DNA from: Pseudomonadota bacterium
GTDB taxonomy: Bacteria > Pseudomonadota > Alphaproteobacteria > Rhizobiales > Devosiaceae
NCBI GenBank assembly: GCA_023433985.1
Contig: JAEYTN010000299.1
Coordinates: 1-8,737, forward strand
DNA: 8,737 nucleotides
Reading direction: 5' to 3'
Each line of letters starts with the position of its first letter. The first letter of the stretch is position 1. The notes beneath the pieces were generated by a model. That model was not told the DNA's origin. It saw only the letters and a program-made list of their open reading frames with translations, and did no database searches. A program made the position numbers and the translations under genes. Below, piece by piece: positions 1 to 6,684 of this stretch.

Positions 1-967
1 ACGAGATCAGCAGCCGGTCGGCGATCGGCCCGCGCCAGTCCGGCCCCGCATCGAGGCCTTCGAGCCCATTCATGATGCCCAGCAGGCAACCGACATTGCC
101 GGCATTGCAGTCGGTGTCCCAGCCCGACGTGTTGACGATCATCTGCGCCTTCTGGAAGTCGTGCGGCGCATAGAGCACCGCCATCACCATCAGCGCGTGG
201 TTCGGCACCACGTGGCAGTTTCCGGGATACTTGTCGTAGCCGTACTTCTCCTCGATCTTCTTGCGCGTGTCGCGCCAGTCCGGATGCGCCTTGTGCCAGG
301 CACGGATGTCGGCGATCAGCTTCGCGATCAGGCTGTCACGCGGAATCTGCGCGAGCCCGGTATCGAGCAGGTGGTCGATGTCCGACGAGCCGAACGCCTC
401 GGCCTCCATCGCCGCCCACAGCATCGCCGCGTGCACAGATTCACCGTCATGGCTCACCCTGCCCGCCTGCTCGGCAAGCTTCGCGGCCAGCGCCGGCTGG
501 CGCGGCGCCACCATGGCCCAGCCGTCGATGAATATCTGCGCGCCGATCTGTTCCGCCACCGTCGTGCCGTTGGTGGCAATCGAGCCCGAGGCCGGCGCCG
601 CCACCCCGCGCTTCAGGTTCAGCCACGCCGTATGCTCGGTCGAGTTGCCGTTGCCGCCCCACCACAGGATCGAGCGCTCCTCGACGATGTAGTTGAGCCA
701 GGCCTTGCCGATCTCCTCGGCGCTGAGGTTCGGCGAAATGCCGTAATCCTCGAGCGCCCGCACGAAGGTGAACGTGCCCGCCACGTCGTCGTCGGTCACC
801 ACCAGCGGCTGGTTGAGCTGCTCGTGCACGTAGTATTCGATCGGCCCCAGCTCATCCATGATGCGCTGGTAGGTCCAGCCCTCGAACGGACGGCCGAGAT
901 ACACGCCCACCAGCTTGCCCAGCACACCGGCATAGACGCGCTCGAGATAGTCGTTCGGAACCTGCAT
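1..967 (-). CDS. ADP-ribosylglycohydrolase (DraG/COG1397-like) family protein, 3' end cut by window edge
   Basis: I translated 322 residues from an ATG at 967 to the left edge, where the frame is still open, so the C-terminus is missing. A purine-rich AAGGGAG lies 7 nt upstream of the ATG. Family motifs are visible: VVTDDDVAGTF (residues 57-66) in the place of the usual TDDT metal motif, SHDGE at about 172-176, and GWDTDCNAGNVG at 282-293, the second metal-binding motif. These enzymes use two Mg ions to cleave ADP-ribosyl or related N/O-glycosidic bonds; no signal peptide is seen, so the enzyme should be cytoplasmic. It starts 29 bp after the second permease gene and is surely co-transcribed with it. 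In that setting a role in cleaving the imported glycoside is more likely than removing ADP-ribose from proteins, but this is inference. The third motif residue is Asp rather than Thr, which may mark a subfamily. Confidence 0.88.
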   Translation of the reverse strand, partial: MQVPNDYLERVYAGVLGKLVGVYLGRPFEGWTYQRIMDELGPIEYYVHEQLNQPLVVTDDDVAGTFTFVRALEDYGISPNLSAEEIGKAWLNYIVEERSILWWGGNGNSTEHTAWLNLKRGVAAPASGSIATNGTTVAEQIGAQIFIDGWAMVAPRQPALAAKLAEQAGRVSHDGESVHAAMLWAAMEAEAFGSSDIDHLLDTGLAQIPRDSLIAKLIADIRAWHKAHPDWRDTRKKIEEKYGYDKYPGNCHVVPNHALMVMAVLYAPHDFQKAQMIVNTSGWDTDCNAGNVGCLLGIMNGLEGLDAGPDWRGPIADRLLIS

Positions 968-996
968 TGAGTTGCTCCCTTGCCTTTTCTGTCCGG

Positions 997-1830
997 TCAG
1001 CCCTTCACCGAGCCGCCCGCCATGCCTTCGATGAACCGCCGCTGCATCAGCACGAACAGCACCACCACCGGCAGCACCACGATCAGCGCCGCCGCCATGA
1101 TCTCACCCCAGTCCGAGCTGTACTGGCCCGAGAGCAGGAAGAACGACACCACCGCCGTCAGCCGGTCCGCCTTCTGCAGGAAGGTCGTTGCGATCAGGAA
1201 TTCGTTCCACGAATAGAGCCCGATGATCAGCGCCACGGTCAGGATGCCCGGCGACACCACCGGCAGCATCACCCGGGTGAACACCTGCCAGTGGCTCGCG
1301 CCATCCACCAGCGCCGCCTCCTCGAGTTCGCGCGGCACCGCGAGGAAATAGGTCCTCAGCAGCATCACCGCGAAGGGCGAGTAGATGGCCGTGTAGATCA
1401 GCGACACCGCGAATACGTTGTTGATCAGCCCGAGCTTCGCGAACCCGAAGTAAAGCGGGAACAGGAACAGCTGGATCGGCGCCGTCGTCGTCGCGAGCAG
1501 GTAGAACGTCACCACCTTCCACGCCTTGATCTTCCGCCGCGCCAGCACATAGGCCGTGAGCGACGCCGTCGAGCAGACGAGGATGATCGTCATCCCGGTC
1601 AGCACCGCCGAGTTGAAGAACGTCTGGCTGAACCTGGCGTCCTTCCAGGCGCGGGTGAAATTGTCCCAGCGGATCACCTCGGGCAGCGCCAGCGGGTTCT
1701 GCACGATCTGCGCCGCGGGCTTCAGCGAGTTGAGCACCAGCAGCGCAATCGGGAACAGCGCCACCACCAGCAGCAGGCCGAGCACGACATAGGTGATGGT
1801 GAGGGTCGTGCGGCTCTCAACCAGCCTCAT
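997..1830 (-). CDS. carbohydrate ABC transporter permease, MalG-like (second permease)
   Basis: This 277-residue inner-membrane protein is one half of the sugar channel. Hydrophobic segments are visible near residues 12-34, 72-95, 105-130, 137-160, 195-215 and 245-262, giving about six membrane spans. The cytoplasmic EAA loop that docks on the ATPase is well kept at about 171-190 (EAALVDGASHWQVFTRVMLP). The frame stays open up to an ATG at 1878, but I chose the ATG at 1830: GAGGGAG lies 7 nt upstream (1838-1844), the longer version would add a non-membrane tail and a larger overlap, and the family usually begins just before the first span. With this start the gene overlaps the end of the preceding permease by 14 bp, typical of translational coupling. 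The product should pair with the MalF-like permease encoded next to it. The substrate is not readable from sequence. Confidence 0.95.
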   Translation of the reverse strand: MRLVESRTTLTITYVVLGLLLVVALFPIALLVLNSLKPAAQIVQNPLALPEVIRWDNFTRAWKDARFSQTFFNSAVLTGMTIILVCSTASLTAYVLARRKIKAWKVVTFYLLATTTAPIQLFLFPLYFGFAKLGLINNVFAVSLIYTAIYSPFAVMLLRTYFLAVPRELEEAALVDGASHWQVFTRVMLPVVSPGILTVALIIGLYSWNEFLIATTFLQKADRLTAVVSFFLLSGQYSSDWGEIMAAALIVVLPVVVLFVLMQRRFIEGMAGGSVKG

Positions 1831-2674
1831 GTTCGTACTCCCTCGCCTGCAGGCGGATGTAGAAATAGGTTGCGGCAAGGCCGATCAGGCTGATCACCAG
1901 CGCCACCGCGGCCGCCTGCCCGACATTCAGGTCGTAGAAGGCGTTGCGGTAGGCGAGCGTCGACAGCACCTCGCTCGAAAAGGCCGGGCCGCCCTGGGTC
2001 AGGATGTAGACGAAGTCGAACACCAGGAACGACCAGATCACCGTCATCACCATCATCAGCGTGATGGTCGGCCGGATGCCCGGCAACAGCACGTAGAACA
2101 TCATCTGGAAGAAGGTCGCGCCTTCGAGCCGCGCCGCCTCGATCTGCTCCTGCGGCACCTGCCTGAGCGCCGCAAAGAAGATCACGCACAGGAACCCCCA
2201 CCAGTGCCAGAGGTCGACGACGGCGACGCCCACCAGCGCCGTCGGCGGCTGCGCCAGCGGGTTGGCGATATCGATCCCCACCCGGTCGAGCAGCCCCAGC
2301 ACGCCGGTCACCGGCGAGTAGATCATCCCCTGCCATACCCGCGCCGTGATGGCGGTCGCGATCACCACCGGCAGGAAGTAGATCACCTGGAAGAACGTGC
2401 TGCCGCGCCGTGGCACGATCAGCAGCATGGTGGCCGCCAGCAGCCCCATGCCGATCGGCACGGTCATGAAGATCAGCGTCCACAGCAGGTTGTTGCCGAG
2501 CGCCGTCCAGAACGTGCGGTCACCCCAAAGCGTCGCGAAATTGCCCAGCCCGATGAAGACCGGCATGCCGATGCCGTCCCAGCGGAAGAACGCCAGCGCG
2601 ATCGTCAGCAGGGCCGGAATGAGGATGATGACGACATTGATCGCCAATGTCGGGACCAGGTAGAGCCGGTGCAT
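1817..2674 (-). CDS. carbohydrate ABC transporter permease, MalF/UgpA-like (first permease)
   Basis: This 285-residue inner-membrane protein is the partner permease. Likely spans lie near residues 6-30, 58-85, 96-118, 146-170, 203-224 and 255-275. The EAA docking loop is at about 179-199 (EAARLEGATFFQMMFYVLLPG without a gap). The stretch DFVYILTQGGP at 220-230 is typical of MalF/UgpA permeases and precedes the last span. The open frame runs upstream to 2851 inside the binding-protein gene. That extension is Arg/Ala/Pro-rich shadow sequence, so I start at the ATG at 2674, which has GGAG 6 nt upstream (2681-2684) and leads straight into the first span. The gene follows the binding-protein gene after 74 bp containing a strong stem-loop, and overlaps the next permease gene by 14 bp. 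Confidence 0.95.
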   Translation of the reverse strand: MHRLYLVPTLAINVVIILIPALLTIALAFFRWDGIGMPVFIGLGNFATLWGDRTFWTALGNNLLWTLIFMTVPIGMGLLAATMLLIVPRRGSTFFQVIYFLPVVIATAITARVWQGMIYSPVTGVLGLLDRVGIDIANPLAQPPTALVGVAVVDLWHWWGFLCVIFFAALRQVPQEQIEAARLEGATFFQMMFYVLLPGIRPTITLMMVMTVIWSFLVFDFVYILTQGGPAFSSEVLSTLAYRNAFYDLNVGQAAAVALVISLIGLAATYFYIRLQAREYEHEAG

Positions 2675-2684
2675 GAAAATCTCC
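2675..2684 (-). promoter_or_regulatory. ribosome binding site setting the start of the first permease
   Basis: On the minus strand GGAG (2681-2684) lies 6 nt before the ATG at 2674. It supports this start over the longer open frame to 2851. The stem-loop at 2691-2721 ends only 6 nt upstream of it, so the structure could affect ribosome access. Confidence 0.6.
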
Positions 2685-2690
2685 GTGGGA

Positions 2691-2721
2691 GCCGGGCGGC
2701 GGTGGGGAGCCGCCGCCCGGC
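2691..2721 (-). repeat. G+C-rich perfect stem-loop between binding-protein and permease genes
   Basis: Perfect 12-bp arms, GCCGGGCGGCGG at 2691-2702 and its exact reverse complement at 2710-2721, surround a 7-nt loop. It begins 27 bp after the binding-protein stop codon. No T-run follows on the minus strand, so it is not a standard intrinsic terminator. In sugar ABC operons a stable hairpin at this place (as between malE and malF) commonly protects the upstream mRNA from 3' decay, so binding protein is made in excess over permease. That role is inferred from position. It could also be one copy of a dispersed palindromic repeat, which this window alone cannot show. Confidence 0.75.
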
Positions 2722-2748
2722 GGTCGCATCGGGAGGACGCGAGAAGTC

Positions 2749-4071
2749 TCAGCGGGCCGGGATCGCCGGCACCTTGCCCTCGCCCGCTTCCTGCTTGAAC
2801 AGCTCGTCGAGCTTGGCGAGGAAATCGGCGCTGGTCAGCTTGTTGAGCCACACCTCTTCCATGCCGCTCACCAGGTACGTGTTGGTGGCGGGCGGCAGGA
2901 ACGTCCAGGTGGTGTAGCCGTACTGCCCGTCATTCACCGACGCGGCGAGGTTGGTCATCGCCTCGGTGTAGAGCGGCAGCACGTCGGCGCTCATCTTCAC
3001 GTTCGAGAGGTCGCGCAGCGGCGTGTTCCACTCGCCCTGCCACACCGAGTTCATGTCCCCGTAGAACTTGTCGGAGAACACATAGTCGATCACCGCCGCG
3101 GCGCCGTCGGGGTTCTCCGACGTGGCCGCGATGGAGAAGGTCGAGCCGATGCCCAGCGCATACACCGGCGCGCCGACCGACGGGTCGGACGGGAAGCCGA
3201 CGAAGCCCGGCTCGGCATTGGCCTGCGGGAAGTAGCGCGGCACGTTCTGGAAGTTCCAGGTCCCGGTCGGCGCCATGCCGGCCTGCCCCGTCGCCACCTG
3301 CGCGAAGGCCTGCTCGCCGGTCAGCGAGAAGTAGTTCGGCCCGAAATAGCCCTTCTGCCACCAGCTGTTGAGCGTATCGATCGCCTTGGCGAACGGCTCC
3401 GACGTCCACGGGATCTCGCCCTTCAGCGCCTTGTAGACGTTGTCCGGCCCCGCCACCGAGTTGATGACGATCGAGACGTAGTGCTCGTTGGTCGGCCGCC
3501 AGTCGGCATTGCCGGCCGCGAACGGCACGATGTTCTTGGCCAGCATCGCGTCGGCCAGTGTCTCGAGCTCGGCGATGGTGGTCGGGGCCGTCCAGCCGTT
3601 CTGCTCGAACAGCGTCTTGTTGTAGAACAGCCCCAGCGTCTCGTAGGTCTTGGGCAGCGCATAGAGCTTGCCGCCATACTTCCCGAGCTCGACGAAGACC
3701 GGCAGGATGCGGTCCGCCCAGCCGAACTTGGCCGCATAGTCGTCGAGTGGCAGCAACTGCCCGGCCTGCGCCATCGAGGCCACGTAGCTCGGCCCGGCAG
3801 TATAGACCACGTCCGGACCCGAGCCCGAAAGCAGCGCCACGCGCAACTGCTTGTCGAGTTCCGCGCCGCGGAAGTCGATGCTCAGCTCCTGGTCCGGATG
3901 CGCCTCGTTGAACACGTTGATCAGGAGATTCTGCAGGTTCTCCTGGTTCTCGGGCGCGGCGGTCTCGTACCACCAGGTGATCGGCCTCTTGTCCTGCGCA
4001 AGTGCCGTGCCCGACATCAGGCCGACGGTCATCAGACCGAGGCCGGTTGCGATGAAATGACGTCTCTGCAT
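2749..4071 (-). CDS. periplasmic sugar-binding protein of an ABC transporter (SBP family 1)
   Basis: This 440-residue protein is the substrate receptor of the ABC importer. Residues 1-25 form a signal peptide: QRRHFIA at 2-8, a hydrophobic stretch, then a likely cut after ALA (25). RRxF resembles a Tat signal, and there is no lipobox cysteine, so the mature protein should be soluble in the periplasm. The mature part shows the family-1 pattern: a beta strand near the start (ITWWYE), SGSGPDVVYTAG at about 80-90, LPLDDYA, then YGGKLYALPKTYETLGLFYNKTLFE-type sequence and aromatic residues that often line sugar pockets. Length fits the family. The start ATG at 4071 has an excellent Shine-Dalgarno (AGGAGG, 4077-4082, 5 nt away). 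The frame is open far upstream into the LacI gene, but that is out-of-frame shadow. It follows the LacI gene by 32 bp. The substrate is unknown. Confidence 0.96.
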   Translation of the reverse strand: MQRRHFIATGLGLMTVGLMSGTALAQDKRPITWWYETAAPENQENLQNLLINVFNEAHPDQELSIDFRGAELDKQLRVALLSGSGPDVVYTAGPSYVASMAQAGQLLPLDDYAAKFGWADRILPVFVELGKYGGKLYALPKTYETLGLFYNKTLFEQNGWTAPTTIAELETLADAMLAKNIVPFAAGNADWRPTNEHYVSIVINSVAGPDNVYKALKGEIPWTSEPFAKAIDTLNSWWQKGYFGPNYFSLTGEQAFAQVATGQAGMAPTGTWNFQNVPRYFPQANAEPGFVGFPSDPSVGAPVYALGIGSTFSIAATSENPDGAAAVIDYVFSDKFYGDMNSVWQGEWNTPLRDLSNVKMSADVLPLYTEAMTNLAASVNDGQYGYTTWTFLPPATNTYLVSGMEEVWLNKLTSADFLAKLDELFKQEAGEGKVPAIPAR

Positions 4072-4084
4072 GGTTCCCTCCTCC
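4072..4084 (-). promoter_or_regulatory. very strong ribosome binding site of the sugar-binding-protein gene
   Basis: The minus strand reads GGAGGAGGG at 4084-4076, containing the full AGGAGG core 5 nt before the ATG at 4071. It is the strongest such site in the window, fitting a protein needed in excess over its permeases, and it fixes the start. Confidence 0.8.
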
Positions 4085-4103
4085 AAGGGGTTGTCGTCTT
4101 GGT

Positions 4104-5105
4104 CTAGGTCGATCCGCGCTCGATCAGGCTGAACGGCATCTCCTCGGTGGTGCCGTTGACCGGCGCCGAGCCGTTGAGCCGGGCGAGCAGGATTTCGGCG
4201 GCGCGCGCGCCCATGTTGTGCTGGAACTGTGCGACCGTGGTGAGCGGCGGCGTCACCAGCCGTGCCGCGGAAATGTCGTCGAACCCGACCACCGCGATTT
4301 CGCCGGGGATGTCGATGCCGCGCTCCCTCAGCGCCTGCATCACCCCGATCGCCATCAGGTCGTTGGCTGCGAAGATCGCCGTCGGCGGGTGCTCGCCACC
4401 GAGCATCGTCTCGGCCGCCCGCGTGCCGCCGACCTCCGAGAACTCCTCGTCGACCACGACCTGCGGTTCGAGCCCCGCCTCGATCAAAGCTTCGCGATAG
4501 CCCTCGATGCGCACGCCCTGCGGCCCGCCCCGTCCCGCCACCATGGCGATCCGGCGATGCCCCCGGCCGATCAGGTACTTCGCCACCTCGTACGCGGCCG
4601 CGCGGCTGTCCACATAGATGTCGTCGATGGCGATTGCCCCGCCGCGCTTCTTGGCGGATTCGATGCGCACGATCGGCACCCCGGCATCGATCAGCGGCTT
4701 GAAGTCGCTGGCCCTGAGCGTGAAGAACACGCCGATGACGCCGTCCACCCGCCCCTGCCGGAACCAGTCGAGGAAGTGCCGCTCGCGCTCCGGATTGCCG
4801 TCGGTATTCACCGCCACTACGTCGTAGTTCAGCGTGTCGGTAACCGACTGGATGCCGCGGATCAGCGCCGGATAGAACGGGTTGGTGATGTCGGGCACGA
4901 TGCAGGCGATCGTCATGGTCCGGCTGGTGCGCAGCGCCTGCGCCGCGCGGTTCGGCACATAGCCGAGTTCCTTCGCCGCCCGCGTGATCCGCTCCCACGT
5001 CTCCGCCGGAATGGCCGCCGACCCGCCGCTCAGGACGAGCGACACCGTGGCCTGGGACACCCCCGCCAGCCGTGCCACGTCCTTCTGTGTCGCCCTGCCC
5101 GCCAC
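4104..5105 (-). CDS. LacI/GalR-family transcriptional regulator
   Basis: This 333-residue regulator has the usual LacI length. The helix-turn-helix is at about residues 8-27 (DVARLAGVSQATVSLVLSGG), followed by the hinge region near 48-62 with NRAAQALRT and its minor-groove Leu58. The periplasmic-binding-like core includes ACIVPDITNPFYP (67-79), RGHRRIAMVAG (181-191), FAANDLMAIGVMQAL (245-259) and VVGFDDISAARLVTPPLTT (272-290), the signatures of sugar-sensing LacI proteins. The start is GTG at 5105, with GAGAGG 6 nt upstream (5112-5117); no better in-frame start is seen and the HTH begins at the right distance. It is the first gene of the transporter operon and probably represses its own operon through the dyad at 5121-5145 until a sugar ligand binds. 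The ligand is unknown, most likely the imported compound or a product of it. Confidence 0.96.
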   Translation of the reverse strand: MAGRATQKDVARLAGVSQATVSLVLSGGSAAIPAETWERITRAAKELGYVPNRAAQALRTSRTMTIACIVPDITNPFYPALIRGIQSVTDTLNYDVVAVNTDGNPERERHFLDWFRQGRVDGVIGVFFTLRASDFKPLIDAGVPIVRIESAKKRGGAIAIDDIYVDSRAAAYEVAKYLIGRGHRRIAMVAGRGGPQGVRIEGYREALIEAGLEPQVVVDEEFSEVGGTRAAETMLGGEHPPTAIFAANDLMAIGVMQALRERGIDIPGEIAVVGFDDISAARLVTPPLTTVAQFQHNMGARAAEILLARLNGSAPVNGTTEEMPFSLIERGST

Positions 5106-5120
5106 TAAGATCCTCTCTCC
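5106..5120 (-). promoter_or_regulatory. ribosome binding site for the GTG start of the LacI gene
   Basis: The minus strand reads GGAGAGAGG then ATCTTA before the GTG at 5105, a 6-nt spacing from GAGAGG (5112-5117). It directly abuts the operator dyad, so the transcript leader must be short or contain part of the dyad. Confidence 0.65.
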
Positions 5121-5145
5121 TTATACGTAACACTAATACGTATAA
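5121..5145 (-). promoter_or_regulatory. probable LacI-family operator in front of the transporter operon
   Basis: A perfect inverted repeat has arms TTATACGTA (5121-5129) and TACGTATAA (5137-5145) with a 7-bp spacer. Each arm also contains the palindrome TACGTA with a central CpG, as LacI-type operators often do. The stretch is A+T-rich in an otherwise G+C-rich region and ends 15 bp before the LacI start. Together these point to the autoregulatory operator of the LacI gene and its operon. TATAAG on the minus strand at its edge (5120-5125) could be a -10 element, but I see no convincing -35 at 17 bp, so the promoter itself is not resolved. Confidence 0.72.
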
Positions 5146-5198
5146 ATAACCGGCGCAAGCGAGTGCTCGCAGACGCTGGTGGGGGAATGTGGAAAAGC

Positions 5199-6278
5199 TC
5201 AGGTCGCCGAAGTGGCGGGCAGCCAGGAGCGGTAGAGCGGGTGCTCCCGCCCGATCGGCAGCTCGGCCGGCAGGCCGGTGCGGGCGGAATGGTACGCGGC
5301 CGTGACCAGCTCCAGCGAACGCCGCGCATCCTCCAGCGTCACCGGTAGCGGCCCGCCCGTCACCACGGCCTCGTGGAACAGCTCGAACTGCCGCGTGTAG
5401 CCGTCCTCGGTCGGCTTCACCTCTGCCAGCGCCTCGTCGATCAGCCGTTGCAACGCCTCATCATTGCTCGTGAAAGTCCACGGGTCGCGCGACATCGTGT
5501 ACGGCTCGAGCGTGCTCTCGGCGACCACGTTCTCGAAGCAGAAGCGCAGCCGCGAGATTTCCTGCCGCGAGCCCAGCGTCAGCGACAGCGTCGCGAGCGA
5601 GCCGTTCTCCATCCGCACCGCCGCCGCCACCGTGTCCTCGACCTCGATTGGGTTCACCAGCGTCGCATCGAAGGCGAACACGCTTTTCACCGCCCCGTGG
5701 ACGTAGTTCAGCATGTCATGCGCGTGGATGGCGTGCCCCAGGAAGCCGCCGCCGAGCTCCGTTGCCCATTTGCCGCGCCACAGCACCTCGTAATACTCGG
5801 CCGGCCGCCACCAGTGCGTCTCGATCGTCGTCATGAACGGTTTGCCGGCGAGCCCTTCGGCCACGAGGTGCCGCAGCTTCTGCAGGCCCATGCCGAACCG
5901 GTACTGGAAGATCGGCATGAACCGCCGGTCGCCACCCGCGACCAGCGCCTCCATCTCGTCCACCTCGGCCACTGAACCGAACAGCGGCTTCTCGCAGATC
6001 ACATGCTTGCCGGCGAGGATCGCCCGGCGCGAGTGCTCGAAATGCAGGCTGGGTGGCGTCGCGATGTCGATCACGTCGATATCGTCGCGCTCGAGCAGCG
6101 CCTCGAAGCTCTGCGTGTATTCGGGCACGTCGAACTCGTCGCAGAGCGCCCGGCCCCGCACCGCGTCGAGCGAACACAGCGCCTTCGCCTCGAACAGCTC
6201 GGGCAGCCAGCGATACCCTGCGAGGTGCCGGCTCTGGATGCCGGCGCCGACCAGCGCCACCCGCAGCCGTTCGGTCAT
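5199..6278 (-). CDS. Gfo/Idh/MocA-family NAD(P)-dependent oxidoreductase (first of two)
   Basis: This 359-residue cytoplasmic enzyme has a Rossmann domain at the start (VALVGAGIQSRHLAGY, 7-22, a GxGxxxxxH-type nucleotide site), DIATPP at 71-76, and CEKP at 95-98 with catalytic Lys97. The C-terminal dimer/substrate domain has LGGGFLGHAIHAHD at 175-188, where His185 and Asp188 match the family's catalytic His and following Asp. Such enzymes oxidise a hydroxyl of a sugar, inositol or sugar acid to a ketone. The ATG at 6278 has AGGGCAGG at 6282-6289 that overlaps the stop codon of the VOC gene 9 bp upstream, so the two are probably coupled. It is the last gene of its block and ends 93 bp before the LacI gene. 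The substrate is not known; family membership is certain. Confidence 0.94.
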   Translation of the reverse strand: MTERLRVALVGAGIQSRHLAGYRWLPELFEAKALCSLDAVRGRALCDEFDVPEYTQSFEALLERDDIDVIDIATPPSLHFEHSRRAILAGKHVICEKPLFGSVAEVDEMEALVAGGDRRFMPIFQYRFGMGLQKLRHLVAEGLAGKPFMTTIETHWWRPAEYYEVLWRGKWATELGGGFLGHAIHAHDMLNYVHGAVKSVFAFDATLVNPIEVEDTVAAAVRMENGSLATLSLTLGSRQEISRLRFCFENVVAESTLEPYTMSRDPWTFTSNDEALQRLIDEALAEVKPTEDGYTRQFELFHEAVVTGGPLPVTLEDARRSLELVTAAYHSARTGLPAELPIGREHPLYRSWLPATSAT

Positions 6279-6287
6279 CGGCCTGCC

Positions 6288-6683
6288 CTACTCGCCAAGG
6301 ACCTCGACCAGGATCCCGTCCGGGTCGCGGCAGAAGGCGACGCGGCGCGCCATCGTCTTGTTGTAGGCGTCGCGCGGCGGCTCGACCACTTCGGCCCCCG
6401 ATGCCTGCACCTGCTCGAACGTCCGGTCCACGTCGTCCACGCGGAATGTCAGATGCAGCAGCCCGGCGCGGCCGGCCGCCACGTCCTCGGCATGCAGCGC
6501 TCCGGTCGAGGGCCCGATCAGTTCCAGCATGCACCCGCCCGCATCCACGAACGCCACCTCGTCGCCCTGCGTGCCCGGCCGCCGGTCGACCAGGTTGAGC
6601 CCCAGCAGGTCGACATAGAAGGCAAGGCTGCGGTCGATGCTGGAGACCGTCATCCCCACATGTGCAAAACTCTTCACTGCCAT
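6288..6683 (-). CDS. VOC (glyoxalase/bleomycin-resistance fold) enzyme, first of two
   Basis: This 131-residue protein has the two beta-alpha-beta-beta-beta repeats of the VOC fold. The four expected metal ligands are present: His8 (HVGM), Glu54 (LELI), His77 (HLTF) and Glu127 (VEVL), with the family's DPDGILVEVL ending at 120-129. Members include glyoxalase I, epimerases, dioxygenases and isomerases; with all four ligands an active metal enzyme is likely, but the reaction is not defined. The frame is open to 6911 over the regulator gene, but that prefix is shadow sequence. The ATG at 6683 follows the regulator's TAA with a single base between, so translation is coupled. It resembles the VOC enzyme at 7532-7939, with clear identities in the first and last thirds (HxGMxVSxxDRSxAFY; PRDAxNK; DPDG). 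The adjacent dehydrogenase suggests a shared pathway. Confidence 0.93.
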   Translation of the reverse strand: MAVKSFAHVGMTVSSIDRSLAFYVDLLGLNLVDRRPGTQGDEVAFVDAGGCMLELIGPSTGALHAEDVAAGRAGLLHLTFRVDDVDRTFEQVQASGAEVVEPPRDAYNKTMARRVAFCRDPDGILVEVLGE

Positions 6684-6684
6684 C

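Noticed and set aside
161..970. Long plus-strand open frames, here and across most of the window (for example 967-1893, 1793-2917, 4218-5108, 6637-7560)
   Set aside because: They are rich in Arg, His, Pro and Ala, match no family I recognise, and lie antisense to clear minus-strand genes; high G+C makes such frames common.
2675..2851. N-terminal extension of the first permease
   Set aside because: It overlaps the end of the binding-protein gene and the stem-loop, has non-membrane low-complexity sequence, and a good start with Shine-Dalgarno exists at 2674.
4083..4102. CCAAG/CTTGG inverted repeat between the LacI and binding-protein genes
   Set aside because: Only 5-bp arms with a 10-nt loop, overlapping the Shine-Dalgarno; likely chance.
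2749..5133. A 794-codon open frame running from the binding-protein gene through the LacI gene, suggesting a fusion protein
   Set aside because: The first 354 codons are an Arg/Gly/Ala-rich shadow of the LacI gene in another frame; the binding protein has its own signal peptide, ATG and strong Shine-Dalgarno at 4071.
5159..5170. Small inverted repeat GCGAG-TG-CTCGC after the first dehydrogenase gene, as a possible terminator
   Set aside because: The arms are 5 bp with a 2-nt loop and no T-run follows; too weak to call, so read-through from the right-hand block into the LacI operon stays possible.
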